64,000 nucleotides of DNA from Gammaproteobacteria bacterium (lineage in GTDB: Bacteria > Pseudomonadota > Gammaproteobacteria > Pseudomonadales > Halieaceae), in assembly GCA_030427485.1 (NCBI GenBank), contig JAUICG010000006.1, positions 62,001 through 126,000 of the forward strand, in the 5' to 3' direction. The notes beneath the pieces are model-generated. The model made no database searches. It saw nothing but the letters and a program-made list of their open reading frames with translations, and had not been told where the DNA came from. This document shows positions 1 through 8,460 of this stretch, one piece after another. Position 1 is the stretch's first letter, and every line of letters begins with the position of its first letter. The position numbers and the translations under genes were made by a program.

Positions 1-306
1 TTCAGACACCCGAATTAGGCCTCGGGCCTTACCTGATCGCGATGCGTACTCACAGAATCGATCTGCTTTCTATGGGCAGGCATCCTAGGCGCACTAGGTG
101 ACAGTCTTGTGGCATTTGTGTTTCAGATTTATTAAACATTTCAGCGTTGCACCGCCGGCGGGGAACGCACAGCGCGCAAGGAGCCCTGGCGCGATTGCGC
201 GACAATTCGAAGAGTGGGGAATGGGAGTGCCGCAGAATAAAGACGGCCGGGTGCGCGCTGCCAGCCTAACGGGGCCGGGTCACCCGCCGGCGGCGCGACA
301 GCGAAA
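1..306. other. Non-coding left edge, no supported gene
   Basis: I see no convincing gene here. An open frame at 98-334 on the plus strand has no ribosome binding site and an arginine-rich composition typical of a chance frame in GC-rich DNA, and it runs into the end of the minus-strand gene at 307. Only very short self-complementary stretches are visible. It is probably the downstream flank of whatever lies to the left plus the 3' region of the next gene. Confidence 0.5.
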
Positions 307-681
307 CTACAGGCGCAGGGTCACCTTGCTATAACCTTCGACGCAGGTGCTGCTGGCCAGGAAATCCTCCAGCTTGAGAGTGACGGCGGCGCTGTTGCCC
401 CCGGAAGCGGCATCATCGCCCGCAGTGGAAAACACCAGTCCACCGTAATAGCCGACCGCCTGTGCGAGGATGTTGTCCCGCTCGGTCTCGTCGAAGCCGT
501 CCAGCACCGTATGGGCTTTGGCGCCATACTCCTCCTCGCTGAGTTGGCCGAGCGACTGCTGCGCGAGCACACAGGCCAGTTTGCGCGACGCCTGGAACTC
601 CTCGGGAGCGAAAGACAACGCAAAACCCGGTGTGGCGCAGGCGAGCAACGGGATCAGACAAATGTGAACAATGGCTTTCAT
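307..681 (-). CDS. Small exported hypothetical protein (124 aa)
   Basis: I do not recognise this family. The first 21 residues form a clear Sec signal peptide ending near FALS, so the mature protein of about 100 residues should be periplasmic or secreted. It has two mature cysteines (around residues 37 and 113), which could form one disulfide, and an acidic middle region. The ATG at 681 is preceded by only a weak GAGA-type ribosome site. It is divergent from the next small exported protein at 985, with about 300 bp between them, so the two could share control. The function is unknown. The gene call rests on the signal peptide and ordinary codon use. Confidence 0.7.
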   Translation of the reverse strand: MKAIVHICLIPLLACATPGFALSFAPEEFQASRKLACVLAQQSLGQLSEEEYGAKAHTVLDGFDETERDNILAQAVGYYGGLVFSTAGDDAASGGNSAAVTLKLEDFLASSTCVEGYSKVTLRL

Positions 682-780
682 ATTACAGGGGTCTCTGATG
701 GTTTTTTCGATTCATGGCGCTTTCTGGTGTCGAATTCGGATTTTACTGCCCGAGAGTGTATGCACTATTTCTTACAGTGA

Positions 781-799
781 TATGACAGCAATATGACAG
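781..799. promoter_or_regulatory. Two TATGACAG direct repeats one helical turn apart
   Basis: TATGACAG occurs at 781-788 and again at 792-799, 11 bp apart, so both copies face the same side of the helix. They lie in the 303-bp divergent region between the small exported proteins (682-984). That region is AT-richer than its surroundings and otherwise shows nothing clear. This spacing is typical of a dimer or tandem-binding regulator. The regulator is unknown and the call is an inference from sequence pattern only. Confidence 0.3.
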
Positions 800-984
800 T
801 ATTGCGAATTTTTCAGCTGATCCAGCCCGCCGTCAGTGGTGGTCATTCCGGGTCGGAAACGGGATTTTCCGGGACCCAAGCACATAATTGTTACAATTTG
901 ATGAAAATCTTGCGGCGCGAGGTGGCAAGGTCGAATCATTTAGGTGTAAGGTCCCCCGTGTAGCAACAAATTGAGGTATATAAA

Positions 985-1314
985 ATGAAAACATTACTCA
1001 AAACACTGGTCATTCCGGTATTTGTTCTGTCCAGCCCTCTGCTTATGGCGGGCAGCGAGAAAGACTGCCTGTTGGAAGGCACAGTACAGCATGGTGAACA
1101 GGCCGGCGCGGGCACGACCAGCGTCAAGATACACTCCATCAGCAAGTACGATGAAGAATCCCGCTGCAATGTGCGACGCGGCCAGAAAATGGAATTCAAA
1201 CTGCCCCAGGACACGCGGGTCAAGGATGCGCCTTCCGGTAGCGACGTGAAATACCGTTATCGCAGCGATGGCAGCGGCCAGTCCGAAACCCAGTTGATCA
1301 GCGTGGGCGCCTGA
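985..1314 (+). CDS. Small exported hypothetical protein (109 aa)
   Basis: Residues 1-22 form a Sec signal peptide with a lysine-containing start, a hydrophobic core and a cleavage site near LLMAGS. The mature part of about 87 residues is hydrophilic, has two cysteines (around residues 28 and 61) and is rich in charged residues and glycine. The ATG at 985 has a good site, GAGG at 973-976, 8 nt upstream. I do not recognise the family. It is probably a small periplasmic protein with one disulfide. It stands alone between a divergent promoter region and another small gene at 1438. Confidence 0.75.
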   Translation: MKTLLKTLVIPVFVLSSPLLMAGSEKDCLLEGTVQHGEQAGAGTTSVKIHSISKYDEESRCNVRRGQKMEFKLPQDTRVKDAPSGSDVKYRYRSDGSGQSETQLISVGA

Positions 1315-1437
1315 CCGCGCAGACTCGCTGGCAGCGCCTGGCCGGCGAGGCGCGACATCACAAATGCTTCACCGTTTTGTCGCGCCGTTGACATACAAAT
1401 CCGGCATCGTCCCCTGACGTTTAACCGGGGGCTAATC

Positions 1438-1644
1438 ATGCGCACATCTGAAGACCAGCAAAACCTGCAGTCCAAGCAGCGCTTGCGGATGGAAATCAAC
1501 AGCCAGATAGAGACTTACCTGCACAACGGCGGAAGAATCGAGGTCCTGGGCGACATTCCGGAAGGCCAGGCTCTGCGGCAGATTCGCCACTGGCCCGCGG
1601 CAACTGACCTGGCGCTGGCGGCGGGATCGTTTTCCGAGTCGTAA
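1438..1644 (+). CDS. Small hypothetical cytoplasmic protein (68 aa)
   Basis: This short, soluble, charged protein has no signal peptide. A central stretch with the pattern I-x-x-Y-L-x-x-G-G-x-I-x-x-L (about residues 22-37) loosely resembles the C-terminal part of SutA-like small RNA-polymerase-associated proteins of gammaproteobacteria. The resemblance is weak and made from memory. The ATG at 1438 follows a GGGGG-rich stretch about 8 nt upstream. It is convergent with the P450 gene ending at 1725. Coding potential is plausible but not certain at this length. Confidence 0.5.
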   Translation: MRTSEDQQNLQSKQRLRMEINSQIETYLHNGGRIEVLGDIPEGQALRQIRHWPAATDLALAAGSFSES

Positions 1645-1724
1645 CATCGCTGCGGTGGTATTTCACACGGCCTCCCCGATACGCTGTTCGCGCCGCGCCC
1701 GCCTGCCAGGGGTCGATGCACTGT

Positions 1725-2954
1725 CTATCGCGATCTGAACGTCACCGGCAGGCTGTCCGGCCCGCGAAAGGAAAAACCGATGATCCGCGAGGGTTTGGCG
1801 TGGTCGGGCTCGAGGTCCTGCAAACGATCGAGCAGCGCGTTGATCGCGACTTCCGCCTCCATTTTGGCCAGGTGCGAACCGGCGCAGTAATGCGGGCCGT
1901 AGCCGAACCCGATATGCTCATTGTCCTGGCGATCGATATCGAAGCTGTCCGGTTCCCTGAACTGCCGCTCATCGCGATTTGCCGCACCGATATGACAGAG
2001 CACCCCCGATCCTTTCGGTATCGCGACATTCCCGATTTCGGTATCGGCGGTGGCCTCACGCATCAATGTGCCGATCGGCGACTCCCAGCGCATTGCCTCC
2101 TGAAAAAGCGAGGGTATCAACGCCCTGTCAGCCCTGACCCGTGCCATCAGTGCCGGGTCGTGAAGTAACACATAGCAGATCGTACCCAGCAGATGATTCG
2201 TGGTCTCCGCACCCGCGAGCACCAGTAAACGCAGGAAGGAGACGACTTCATAGTCAGACAGTTTTTCACCGTTGATTTCCGCGTCAACCAGCATACTGAT
2301 GATGTCGGAGCCTGGCGTCCTGCGCTTCGCCTGGACCAGCGGCGTCAGGTAGTTCAGCAGCTTGTCGGCCGCTATCAGGCCCTTTTCGGGATCATGGGCG
2401 ACGAGGCAAAGGTCAATCCCCCAGCGGTGTACCTGGTCCAGGTCATCGGACGGCAGACCCAACAGGTCTACAAAGACCCGCAGCGGGTACTTGAAGCAGA
2501 AATCGTGGTGCAAATCCGCGCTGCCCCTGTCCGCGAAGGTATCGATAATCTCATGGGCAGTGGCGCGCACCGCACTTTCGAAGTTACCTCCCTTCAGCAC
2601 TCGCGGAGTCATTGACGGTGTGATCAGCGTGCGGTGCTTCAAATGCTCCTTGCCATCCATACCGATGATCGTCGGACCCATAACGACACCCATGGTGCGC
2701 TGGTTGATATCGCTGGAGTAGGTCGCATCCTCTTTGAGAACTCGCTTGACATCCGCATAGCGGGTTATCAGGAACGACTTATTGTGATCCGTGGCGCTGA
2801 CACTCGCACCCGCCGGAATTTCAAACACCGGCTGCTCCTTCCTCAGCGCGGCATAGATGGCATGCGTATTGGAGACCGGCGCCATCGGCCCCATGCCGAG
2901 CAATGCAGTGATATCCAGTGCGTCCTCCTGGATACCGGCAATTGTGTCAGTCAT
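1725..2954 (-). CDS. Cytochrome P450
   Basis: This is a soluble bacterial class I P450 of about 409 residues that would insert one oxygen atom into an organic substrate using electrons from a ferredoxin and its reductase, neither of which is in this window. The I-helix oxygen-activation motif reads AGAETT, the K-helix E-x-x-R is in QEAMRW, and the heme-thiolate loop is FGYGPHYCAG with the cysteine near residue 357. I chose the ATG at 2954 because GAGGGTAGG lies just upstream; the frame stays open to 3026, adding 24 residues with no ribosome site. The substrate is unknown. The nearby alpha/beta hydrolase, TonB-dependent receptors and second P450 suggest lipid, terpenoid or steroid-like compounds, which is an inference. 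Confidence 0.95.
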   Translation of the reverse strand: MTDTIAGIQEDALDITALLGMGPMAPVSNTHAIYAALRKEQPVFEIPAGASVSATDHNKSFLITRYADVKRVLKEDATYSSDINQRTMGVVMGPTIIGMDGKEHLKHRTLITPSMTPRVLKGGNFESAVRATAHEIIDTFADRGSADLHHDFCFKYPLRVFVDLLGLPSDDLDQVHRWGIDLCLVAHDPEKGLIAADKLLNYLTPLVQAKRRTPGSDIISMLVDAEINGEKLSDYEVVSFLRLLVLAGAETTNHLLGTICYVLLHDPALMARVRADRALIPSLFQEAMRWESPIGTLMREATADTEIGNVAIPKGSGVLCHIGAANRDERQFREPDSFDIDRQDNEHIGFGYGPHYCAGSHLAKMEAEVAINALLDRLQDLEPDHAKPSRIIGFSFRGPDSLPVTFRSR

Positions 2955-3149
2955 TGACCTACCCTCGCTACAGGAAGTGCGGTTAGCCTTATTGTTCTCC
3001 GCTGGATCGAGCATCCGGGCTCGCAAACCAGGCGCAAATCATAGCACGCCACCGCCGCTGTATCGCACTGGTCCGGGGCTTCTCCTCTGCCCGCCTGCGC
3101 GGTTAATATTCCTGAACCCTTTCAGATTAGCAACAGTGCGGATTCAGCG

Positions 3150-3548
3150 ATGAACAATAAACCAGCGGTACTGCGTGAATTTTTGTCAATGTATGGCCTG
3201 TTCCTGGTCTGCTATACGGTGGTTCACCTCAAGTTCGAGTGGAATTTCTGGACCGGGGATGATTTCGCCGTGTTTGCAAAATATGCCCGGGGTGACAGTC
3301 CCGCGGCGCACCTGGCAGTCGCGAGACTGGTTTATTTCAGCAAGGCAACATGGATGATTGTGCTGGTCTGGCTCTGTGCGGTGCGGATTCCGTTCCGTCG
3401 CGCGCTGGCCATCAGTTTCGTGTACTACGCGGTGGCGCTGATGTTTCTGTTTCCAGTCAACCTGTATACCGCGCTGAATCTGCTGCTCGCGGCCGGTTTC
3501 GGACTGGAGGAGTGGCGCCTGTCACGGCAGCATACGCGAACGCCATAA
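3150..3548 (+). CDS. Small integral membrane protein (132 aa)
   Basis: The protein has three to four hydrophobic segments, roughly at residues 10-28, 66-82, 87-108 and 109-122, and a positively charged C-terminal tail, so it should sit in the inner membrane. I do not recognise a family. It is divergent from the P450 gene starting at 2954, with about 195 bp between. No strong Shine-Dalgarno sequence precedes the ATG at 3150. The function is unknown; the membrane topology is the only firm conclusion. Confidence 0.7.
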   Translation: MNNKPAVLREFLSMYGLFLVCYTVVHLKFEWNFWTGDDFAVFAKYARGDSPAAHLAVARLVYFSKATWMIVLVWLCAVRIPFRRALAISFVYYAVALMFLFPVNLYTALNLLLAAGFGLEEWRLSRQHTRTP

Positions 3549-3608
3549 GCGGACACAGCAGCCCCCGCCACTCGGCAATCGTCCGTCGCCGCGGCAGTAT
3601 CCCGGTGA

Positions 3609-3645
3609 CTAGTACTCCATCAGCATGATATTGATGGAGTACTAG
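3609..3645. terminator. Perfect 14-bp hairpin between convergent genes
   Basis: CTAGTACTCCATCA (3609-3622) is exactly complementary to 3632-3645, with a 9-nt loop. It lies between the membrane-protein gene ending at 3548 and the convergent hydrolase gene, and its right arm contains the TAG stop codon of that hydrolase (3642-3644). It has no run of U and a moderate GC content, so it could be a bidirectional terminator, an mRNA-stabilising hairpin or an operator-like palindrome. Confidence 0.5.
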
Positions 3646-4661
3646 AGCGCGATGGCAAACCGGCGGATGCGCTCAATGGTCTCCGGCGACTGTGACAGGT
3701 CAGCGTGATCGATGCCGGCCACTTCTAGAAATTGCGCATTGGGCAACGCTGTGGCCAGGGCTCTTCCCAGTCGCAGGGGTATCGCCAGATCACCGGAGAA
3801 GTGAATCACCAGGGCGGGGCAGCGGATACCGGGCAGCAGGGACCGCACATCCGTTTGCTTCATGTAGTCCACCAATTGCCTTACGGACTGACGCGTCGCG
3901 ATCAGGCGCTCGAAACCGCAGTAGGTCTCGTCGTCCATCTGTTCTCGGGTAATACTCGGGAAAAAGACTTTGCGCAGGACACCGGTTCCCCACGCTTGCG
4001 GCATGGCGTCCAGCACCCTCTCTTCCATGCCCATCGGAAAGTCCTCACTCTGCAACCAGCGCGCCGCCGTACCCAGCAGTACCAGACCCTTGACGCGCTC
4101 GGGGTGATCGTGCGCGAACCTGAGGCACATCGGCCCGCCCTCGGAAATTCCGTACAGGACCGCCTGCTCCATTCCCGCCGCATCCATCACCGCTTGAATA
4201 TCGTGCACGCGTTCCTCGAGCGTAGGTACATTGACCGAAGGGTCGGACAATCCCTGGCCGCGCTTGTCAAAAAAAACGATCCTGGAAAACTGACCCAGGG
4301 CTTCCATCGTGTCCCGAATGGGAGGCAGGCGCGACGTGATATTCAAGTGACTGATAATGCCGGGAATCGCCATAATCTCGACAGGGCCCTGCCCCATGGA
4401 GGCATAGGCAATACGCAGGCCATCACTGTCGGCGAAGTGGACGGGAAACGTCGCCGGTGCGCTCAGGGTCTTGAGCGTAATGCGGCTGTCCTCCATCTGA
4501 CCCGGGGGGTCGACGTCTGCATGCCGCGCTGCGATCACTCGCCGATAGACGAAACCTGCCGCGGAGACAACCACACCCAACAGCACGATCAGGGCCGCGG
4601 CACCGCTCAGCAAGGATTCACGATTGGTAATCCAATCGACGATTGCAGAAAAATACTCCAT
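3642..4661 (-). CDS. Membrane-anchored alpha/beta hydrolase
   Basis: The 339-residue protein has one N-terminal transmembrane helix (about residues 17-39) and then an alpha/beta-hydrolase fold. The nucleophile serine is S173 in G-I-S-E-G-G, with D291 (in HFSGD) and H319 (in GIDH) completing the triad. The core resembles the hydrolase domains that are often fused to class III adenylate cyclases, recognisable by the FFDKRGQGLSD strand and the SEGGP nucleophile turn, but no cyclase domain is present. It is probably an esterase or lactonase acting at the membrane face; the substrate is unknown. It is divergent from the Coq4-like gene, and its stop codon lies within a perfect hairpin. Confidence 0.88.
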   Translation of the reverse strand: MEYFSAIVDWITNRESLLSGAAALIVLLGVVVSAAGFVYRRVIAARHADVDPPGQMEDSRITLKTLSAPATFPVHFADSDGLRIAYASMGQGPVEIMAIPGIISHLNITSRLPPIRDTMEALGQFSRIVFFDKRGQGLSDPSVNVPTLEERVHDIQAVMDAAGMEQAVLYGISEGGPMCLRFAHDHPERVKGLVLLGTAARWLQSEDFPMGMEERVLDAMPQAWGTGVLRKVFFPSITREQMDDETYCGFERLIATRQSVRQLVDYMKQTDVRSLLPGIRCPALVIHFSGDLAIPLRLGRALATALPNAQFLEVAGIDHADLSQSPETIERIRRFAIAL

Positions 4662-4789
4662 TTTGTCTGCACGCTCCCGTCATTGTGTCAGCCCAGTCTA
4701 CCAGCTATGCAATGCGGCCCATAGCATCACGCGATTTTGCCAGCTGCCCCGGTTTGACCAGTGCAAACCTCGCAGACCGGAAAGCAAAC

Positions 4790-4817
4790 AAATTGACACC
4801 GGGATCACTGTCAATTT
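4790..4817. promoter_or_regulatory. Candidate operator, AAATTGACA-N10-TGTCAATTT
   Basis: Perfect 9-bp inverted arms at 4790-4798 and 4809-4817 are separated by 10 bp, and a further TTGAC half-site follows at 4819-4823. The dyad lies in the 361-bp divergent region (4662-5022) between the alpha/beta hydrolase and the Coq4-like gene, so it could control both. Its form suits a dimeric TetR- or GntR-type repressor. No regulator gene is adjacent. Confidence 0.45.
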
Positions 4818-4915
4818 ATTGACCGCCATCACCCGTCGATGGCGGCCTGCTTCCGCGCCCTGGCCGGCCCAACCCGCAAAGACTGCTCAACACAGCCTGG
4901 AGAACAAATGCGGCC

Positions 4916-4943
4916 TTCACATCGGTAGCAGAAGTCGTATACT
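4916..4943 (+). promoter_or_regulatory. Candidate sigma-70 promoter for the Coq4-like gene
   Basis: TTCACA at 4916-4921 and TATACT at 4938-4943 each match five of six consensus bases, with a 16-bp spacer. They end 79 bp before the ATG at 5023, and the dyad at 4790-4817 lies about 100 bp upstream of the -35 box. Confidence 0.4.
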
Positions 4944-5022
4944 CAATCCAGCGATGATCGCGCGTAAACCGCTCGGGACAGCGCTGCATTACAGCGACCG
5001 CCACCGCCCAAGGAGGCCCAGC

Positions 5023-6051
5023 ATGACGCGTAGAGAACAACTGCAACAGTCTGCCAGGCGCATGGACAGCGCAACCATTGCCGCTGCAGTCGCCGCGGCG
5101 AAACGGGGGAAATCCGACGGGCGGCTACAGCTTAGCGCCGCCATGGCATGGGTCGCGTACGCCTGCCCGGATGCCTGCGAGGCGGTGTGCGACAATATTG
5201 CTTCGGCCTGGCTGGGTTCGGGGCCGACACCGGAGATACCGGTCGGGCTGCCCGAAGCACCGCTGGAAGACAGTTTCTGGTCGGCGTTCTGGGCGGTCGT
5301 CGACGGGCACGACGAGGGTTACGATGCGCTGTCGATTACCGTAGCGGTCGCTGCGCTGGCAGGTGCGGTACACCCGAGAATGGCGGAACTCGCGGAACAC
5401 CAGGCGCGCCACCATCGGGGTTCCGCCGAGGCGGTAAAAAAACCGGTACCCGACCGCACCGATATCGAAGCGCTGGCCGGGTGTCCGCCGGGCAGTCTGG
5501 GCCGCTCGCTGCATACGATGATCGTGGAGAATGGCTACGACCCGGAAGTACTGGATCGGGAGGCTATCGCCCTCAGCGAACTCCCCCACTCCCTGCATTA
5601 CCTCAACGCCCGTATTCTGCAGATGCACGACGTCTGGCACCTCGTCGCCGGGTACGAGACGACCTCCTCGAATGAGATCGCGATTTCCGCATTCCAGCTC
5701 GCACAGTTTGGTCACAATTATTCCTCCATGTTTCTGGCCGCAGTGTTGGCGATAAGCACATTCAAGGAGCCGCTGGGATTTACCATTCTGATGCAGATCA
5801 TCTGTGAGGCCTGGCAACACGGCCGGGAAACGCCTGTGATGATGGACATCGAATGGGAGAAGGAGTGGAACAATTCGCTTGAATCGATACGCAGCGCCCA
5901 CAAGATTCCGACGTACCAGAGTATTTTCCCCGCGGATTTGCTGGAATCGATAGAGGGTGCATCCCTCTGGAAAAAGCTGCAACTGGGGCTGCAACTCACC
6001 CGGTACAACTATCGCTTGCGACAGAACAAACGGCAGCCTGCATACCAGTAG
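5023..6051 (+). CDS. Coq4-family protein
   Basis: The 342-residue protein carries the Coq4 signature H-D-x-x-H-x11-E exactly: H202, D203, H206 and E218. In Coq4 proteins this motif binds a metal, and the family takes part in ubiquinone biosynthesis, recently as an oxidative decarboxylase of the ring. This copy is longer than usual because of about 130 extra N-terminal residues without a recognised motif. The start at 5023 is set by a near-perfect AAGGAGG six bases upstream; the open frame extends back to 4624 with no ribosome site. Bacterial Coq4-like proteins outside ubiquinone operons are common and mostly uncharacterised. Here the next gene, 120 bp downstream, is a TonB-dependent receptor, so a catabolic or redox-related role is equally possible. 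Confidence 0.82.
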   Translation: MTRREQLQQSARRMDSATIAAAVAAAKRGKSDGRLQLSAAMAWVAYACPDACEAVCDNIASAWLGSGPTPEIPVGLPEAPLEDSFWSAFWAVVDGHDEGYDALSITVAVAALAGAVHPRMAELAEHQARHHRGSAEAVKKPVPDRTDIEALAGCPPGSLGRSLHTMIVENGYDPEVLDREAIALSELPHSLHYLNARILQMHDVWHLVAGYETTSSNEIAISAFQLAQFGHNYSSMFLAAVLAISTFKEPLGFTILMQIICEAWQHGRETPVMMDIEWEKEWNNSLESIRSAHKIPTYQSIFPADLLESIEGASLWKKLQLGLQLTRYNYRLRQNKRQPAYQ

Positions 6052-6171
6052 ATGCAAACTGCCTGCGGGAACGATACACGTCGGGGCGTGCAGCGCATCG
6101 CACTGCCCTGTATCCGTGCGTAAACCGCGGGGCGCGCAGCAAAATTTGGATAACAAGAATAAGGACACAGA

Positions 6172-8460
6172 ATGACGATCAGCACGAAGACGTTGGCAAC
6201 CGCCCATCGCGCCCTGGTTTTGGGCCTGCTGGCGACGCCGGCCCTGGCGGACGCCACCTCCACGGGTGATCGCCCGATACTCGAAGAGCTCGTCGTGACG
6301 GCGCAAAAACGCGAGCAGAATCTGCAGGATGTCCCTATCGGCGTCTCCCTGCTGTCCGGCAAGGCGATGGCCGAGGCGCAACTGAAAAATGCGGGGGAAC
6401 TGGCCACGCTGATCCCGACCCTCAACCTGCAGGCCAGTTCAGGCCCCGGAACGTCCTCGTTCAATATCAGGGGCATCGGCACACAAACCTTTAGCCCGGG
6501 CGTGGACCCGAGCGTCTCCACCATGCTGGACGGTGTCGTAATGGGCCGCTCCGGTATGGCCTTCCTGGATCTTGTAGACGTACAGAGGGTTGAAGTGCTG
6601 CGCGGCCCGCAGGGAACGCTCTACGGCAAAAACGCATCCGGTGGCGTGGTGCACATCATCACCAGGGATCCGACACCCGAATTCAGCGGCACGGTCGCCG
6701 CCACTGCGATCGAGGAGGGTGAGTACCGCGTGGACGGGAGCGTCGCTGGCCCCATCACCGATACCCTCGGCTATCGCCTGACCGGCTTCGGCGTCAACGA
6801 TGACGGTTATTCCAAAAATTACTACAACGACAAAAAGATCAACGACAACGAGGCGTTCAATGTACGCGGCAAGTTGCTGTGGCAGGCCACGGAAAACCTG
6901 GATTTCCTGCTGGCCAGTGACTACAGCAAAAGCGATTGCGACTGCACCGCGCTCAGTGTCCGTACGATCCTGCCGGGCCCCGAACAGCAGGAATTGCTAC
7001 AGCAGCAGTTGCCGGTCGTGCCCTCCAAACACAACCAGGATGTGAACAACGACGAGCGTACTTTCACGCACATCAGAAGTAGCGGCTATTCCCTCACCGC
7101 CAACTGGGACATCGCAGACTACGTCGTGACCTCGATTACCGCGTATCGCGATTGGCAGAGCGAAACCCTTGTCGATTTCGATGACTCGCCGGTAAACCCG
7201 CTGGCACTGACCTTTTCCTCGCCGCCGAAAACGGACCAGAACCAGTTTTCACAGGAGTTGCGCCTCGCCTCGCCGCCCACCGACTGGGGTTCCTATGTCA
7301 TCGGTGCGTTTTATTTCGAGCAGGACGTGGATACCGGTAATACCGCCACCGCCGGCGTACTCGAGCCGATTGTCCCGGCCACCACCCGAAAATCCAGAAC
7401 CAGCGTCACCAGCAAGAACACCTCCCTGTTTGGCGAGGTGACATTCAACATCTGGCGCGACTGGCGGCTCATCCTCGGCGGGCGCTACACCTACGATGAC
7501 CTGAGCTACCATACATCGGCCGACAAAACGGACGGCATTATTTTCCCGGACCCCGGCGAGGCCAGGGACTCTCTGGACGAGAGTGATTTCTCGCCCAAAG
7601 TCGTCCTGCAGTGGGATGTCAGTGACAAGGCCATGGCCTATGCCAGCTATGTCAGTGGCTACAAAGGCCCCGCATTTGACACCGGACTGTTCCCCGAGGG
7701 AGTCAGGGTCGACCCCGAGGATGACAGCTCCGAATTTGCCGGTGGACCCGTCGATGCGGAAACCAGTGATTCTTTTGAAATTGGCCTGAAATCGGCCTGG
7801 CTCGACAATCGATTGATAGTGAATATCGATGCCTTCTACTCCAAGTACCACGATTTCCAGGCCGAGACTTCGCTCGATATCGGGCCACTCGGTACCATTG
7901 TCGTGACCAACGTCGGCGCGGTATCCACGCAGGGCGTGGAAATGGATTTCATCGCTCTGCCGACGGCGAACTGGAGTATCAACGGCGGCATTGTGTACAC
8001 CGATGCCCAGATCGATGACTATCCCAACGGCAATTGCAGCGGCGGGCAGAAGGCCAGGGGCGAGTGCCCGAACAATTACCAGGATCTTGCCGGGGGGCAG
8101 TTACCCTACACGCCAAAATGGAAGCTGAACCTCAGCACCGACTACACCATCGCGCTGGATAGCATGCCGTTCAACCTGATTCTGGGCGCCAATGTCCGCG
8201 CACAGGACGACGTGCTCTACGAACTGTCGCAGGACCCCTACACTGAGCAGGACGCCTACGGTATTGTCGATCTTCGCGCAGTGTTGGCCGGCAAGACCCG
8301 GGGTTACCGCGTCACCGCCTTCGTCAAGAACGCGCTGGACAAGAACTACGCCTCGCTGATCTATGCGAATAGCCCCGCGCTATTGCCAAACGGCTACATT
8401 CAACTGGTACCGAAATACGCCAACCGCATGGCGGGGCTGGAAGTCAGGTATGACTTCTAG
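6172..8460 (+). CDS. TonB-dependent outer-membrane receptor (first of pair)
   Basis: This 762-residue protein has a signal peptide of about 24 residues, a TonB-box-like and plug start (EELVVTAQKREQNLQDVP, around residue 40), the plug sequence VLRGPQGTLYGKNASGG, and a 22-stranded-barrel C-terminus ending in an aromatic residue (RYDF). It would take up a substrate across the outer membrane with energy from TonB-ExbBD. This plug type is very frequent in marine gammaproteobacteria and sphingomonads for organic substrates as well as siderophores. The ribosome site AAGGA lies 8 nt before the ATG. It overlaps the next receptor by 11 nt, so the two are translationally coupled. The substrate is unknown. 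Confidence 0.95.
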   Translation: MTISTKTLATAHRALVLGLLATPALADATSTGDRPILEELVVTAQKREQNLQDVPIGVSLLSGKAMAEAQLKNAGELATLIPTLNLQASSGPGTSSFNIRGIGTQTFSPGVDPSVSTMLDGVVMGRSGMAFLDLVDVQRVEVLRGPQGTLYGKNASGGVVHIITRDPTPEFSGTVAATAIEEGEYRVDGSVAGPITDTLGYRLTGFGVNDDGYSKNYYNDKKINDNEAFNVRGKLLWQATENLDFLLASDYSKSDCDCTALSVRTILPGPEQQELLQQQLPVVPSKHNQDVNNDERTFTHIRSSGYSLTANWDIADYVVTSITAYRDWQSETLVDFDDSPVNPLALTFSSPPKTDQNQFSQELRLASPPTDWGSYVIGAFYFEQDVDTGNTATAGVLEPIVPATTRKSRTSVTSKNTSLFGEVTFNIWRDWRLILGGRYTYDDLSYHTSADKTDGIIFPDPGEARDSLDESDFSPKVVLQWDVSDKAMAYASYVSGYKGPAFDTGLFPEGVRVDPEDDSSEFAGGPVDAETSDSFEIGLKSAWLDNRLIVNIDAFYSKYHDFQAETSLDIGPLGTIVVTNVGAVSTQGVEMDFIALPTANWSINGGIVYTDAQIDDYPNGNCSGGQKARGECPNNYQDLAGGQLPYTPKWKLNLSTDYTIALDSMPFNLILGANVRAQDDVLYELSQDPYTEQDAYGIVDLRAVLAGKTRGYRVTAFVKNALDKNYASLIYANSPALLPNGYIQLVPKYANRMAGLEVRYDF

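Noticed and set aside
98..334. Open frame of 78 codons at the left edge
   Set aside because: No ribosome site, arginine-rich chance composition, and overlap with the end of the exported-protein gene on the other strand.
3732..4724. 330-codon plus-strand frame
   Set aside because: Antisense shadow of the alpha/beta hydrolase, which has a full catalytic triad; the shadow has no motif.
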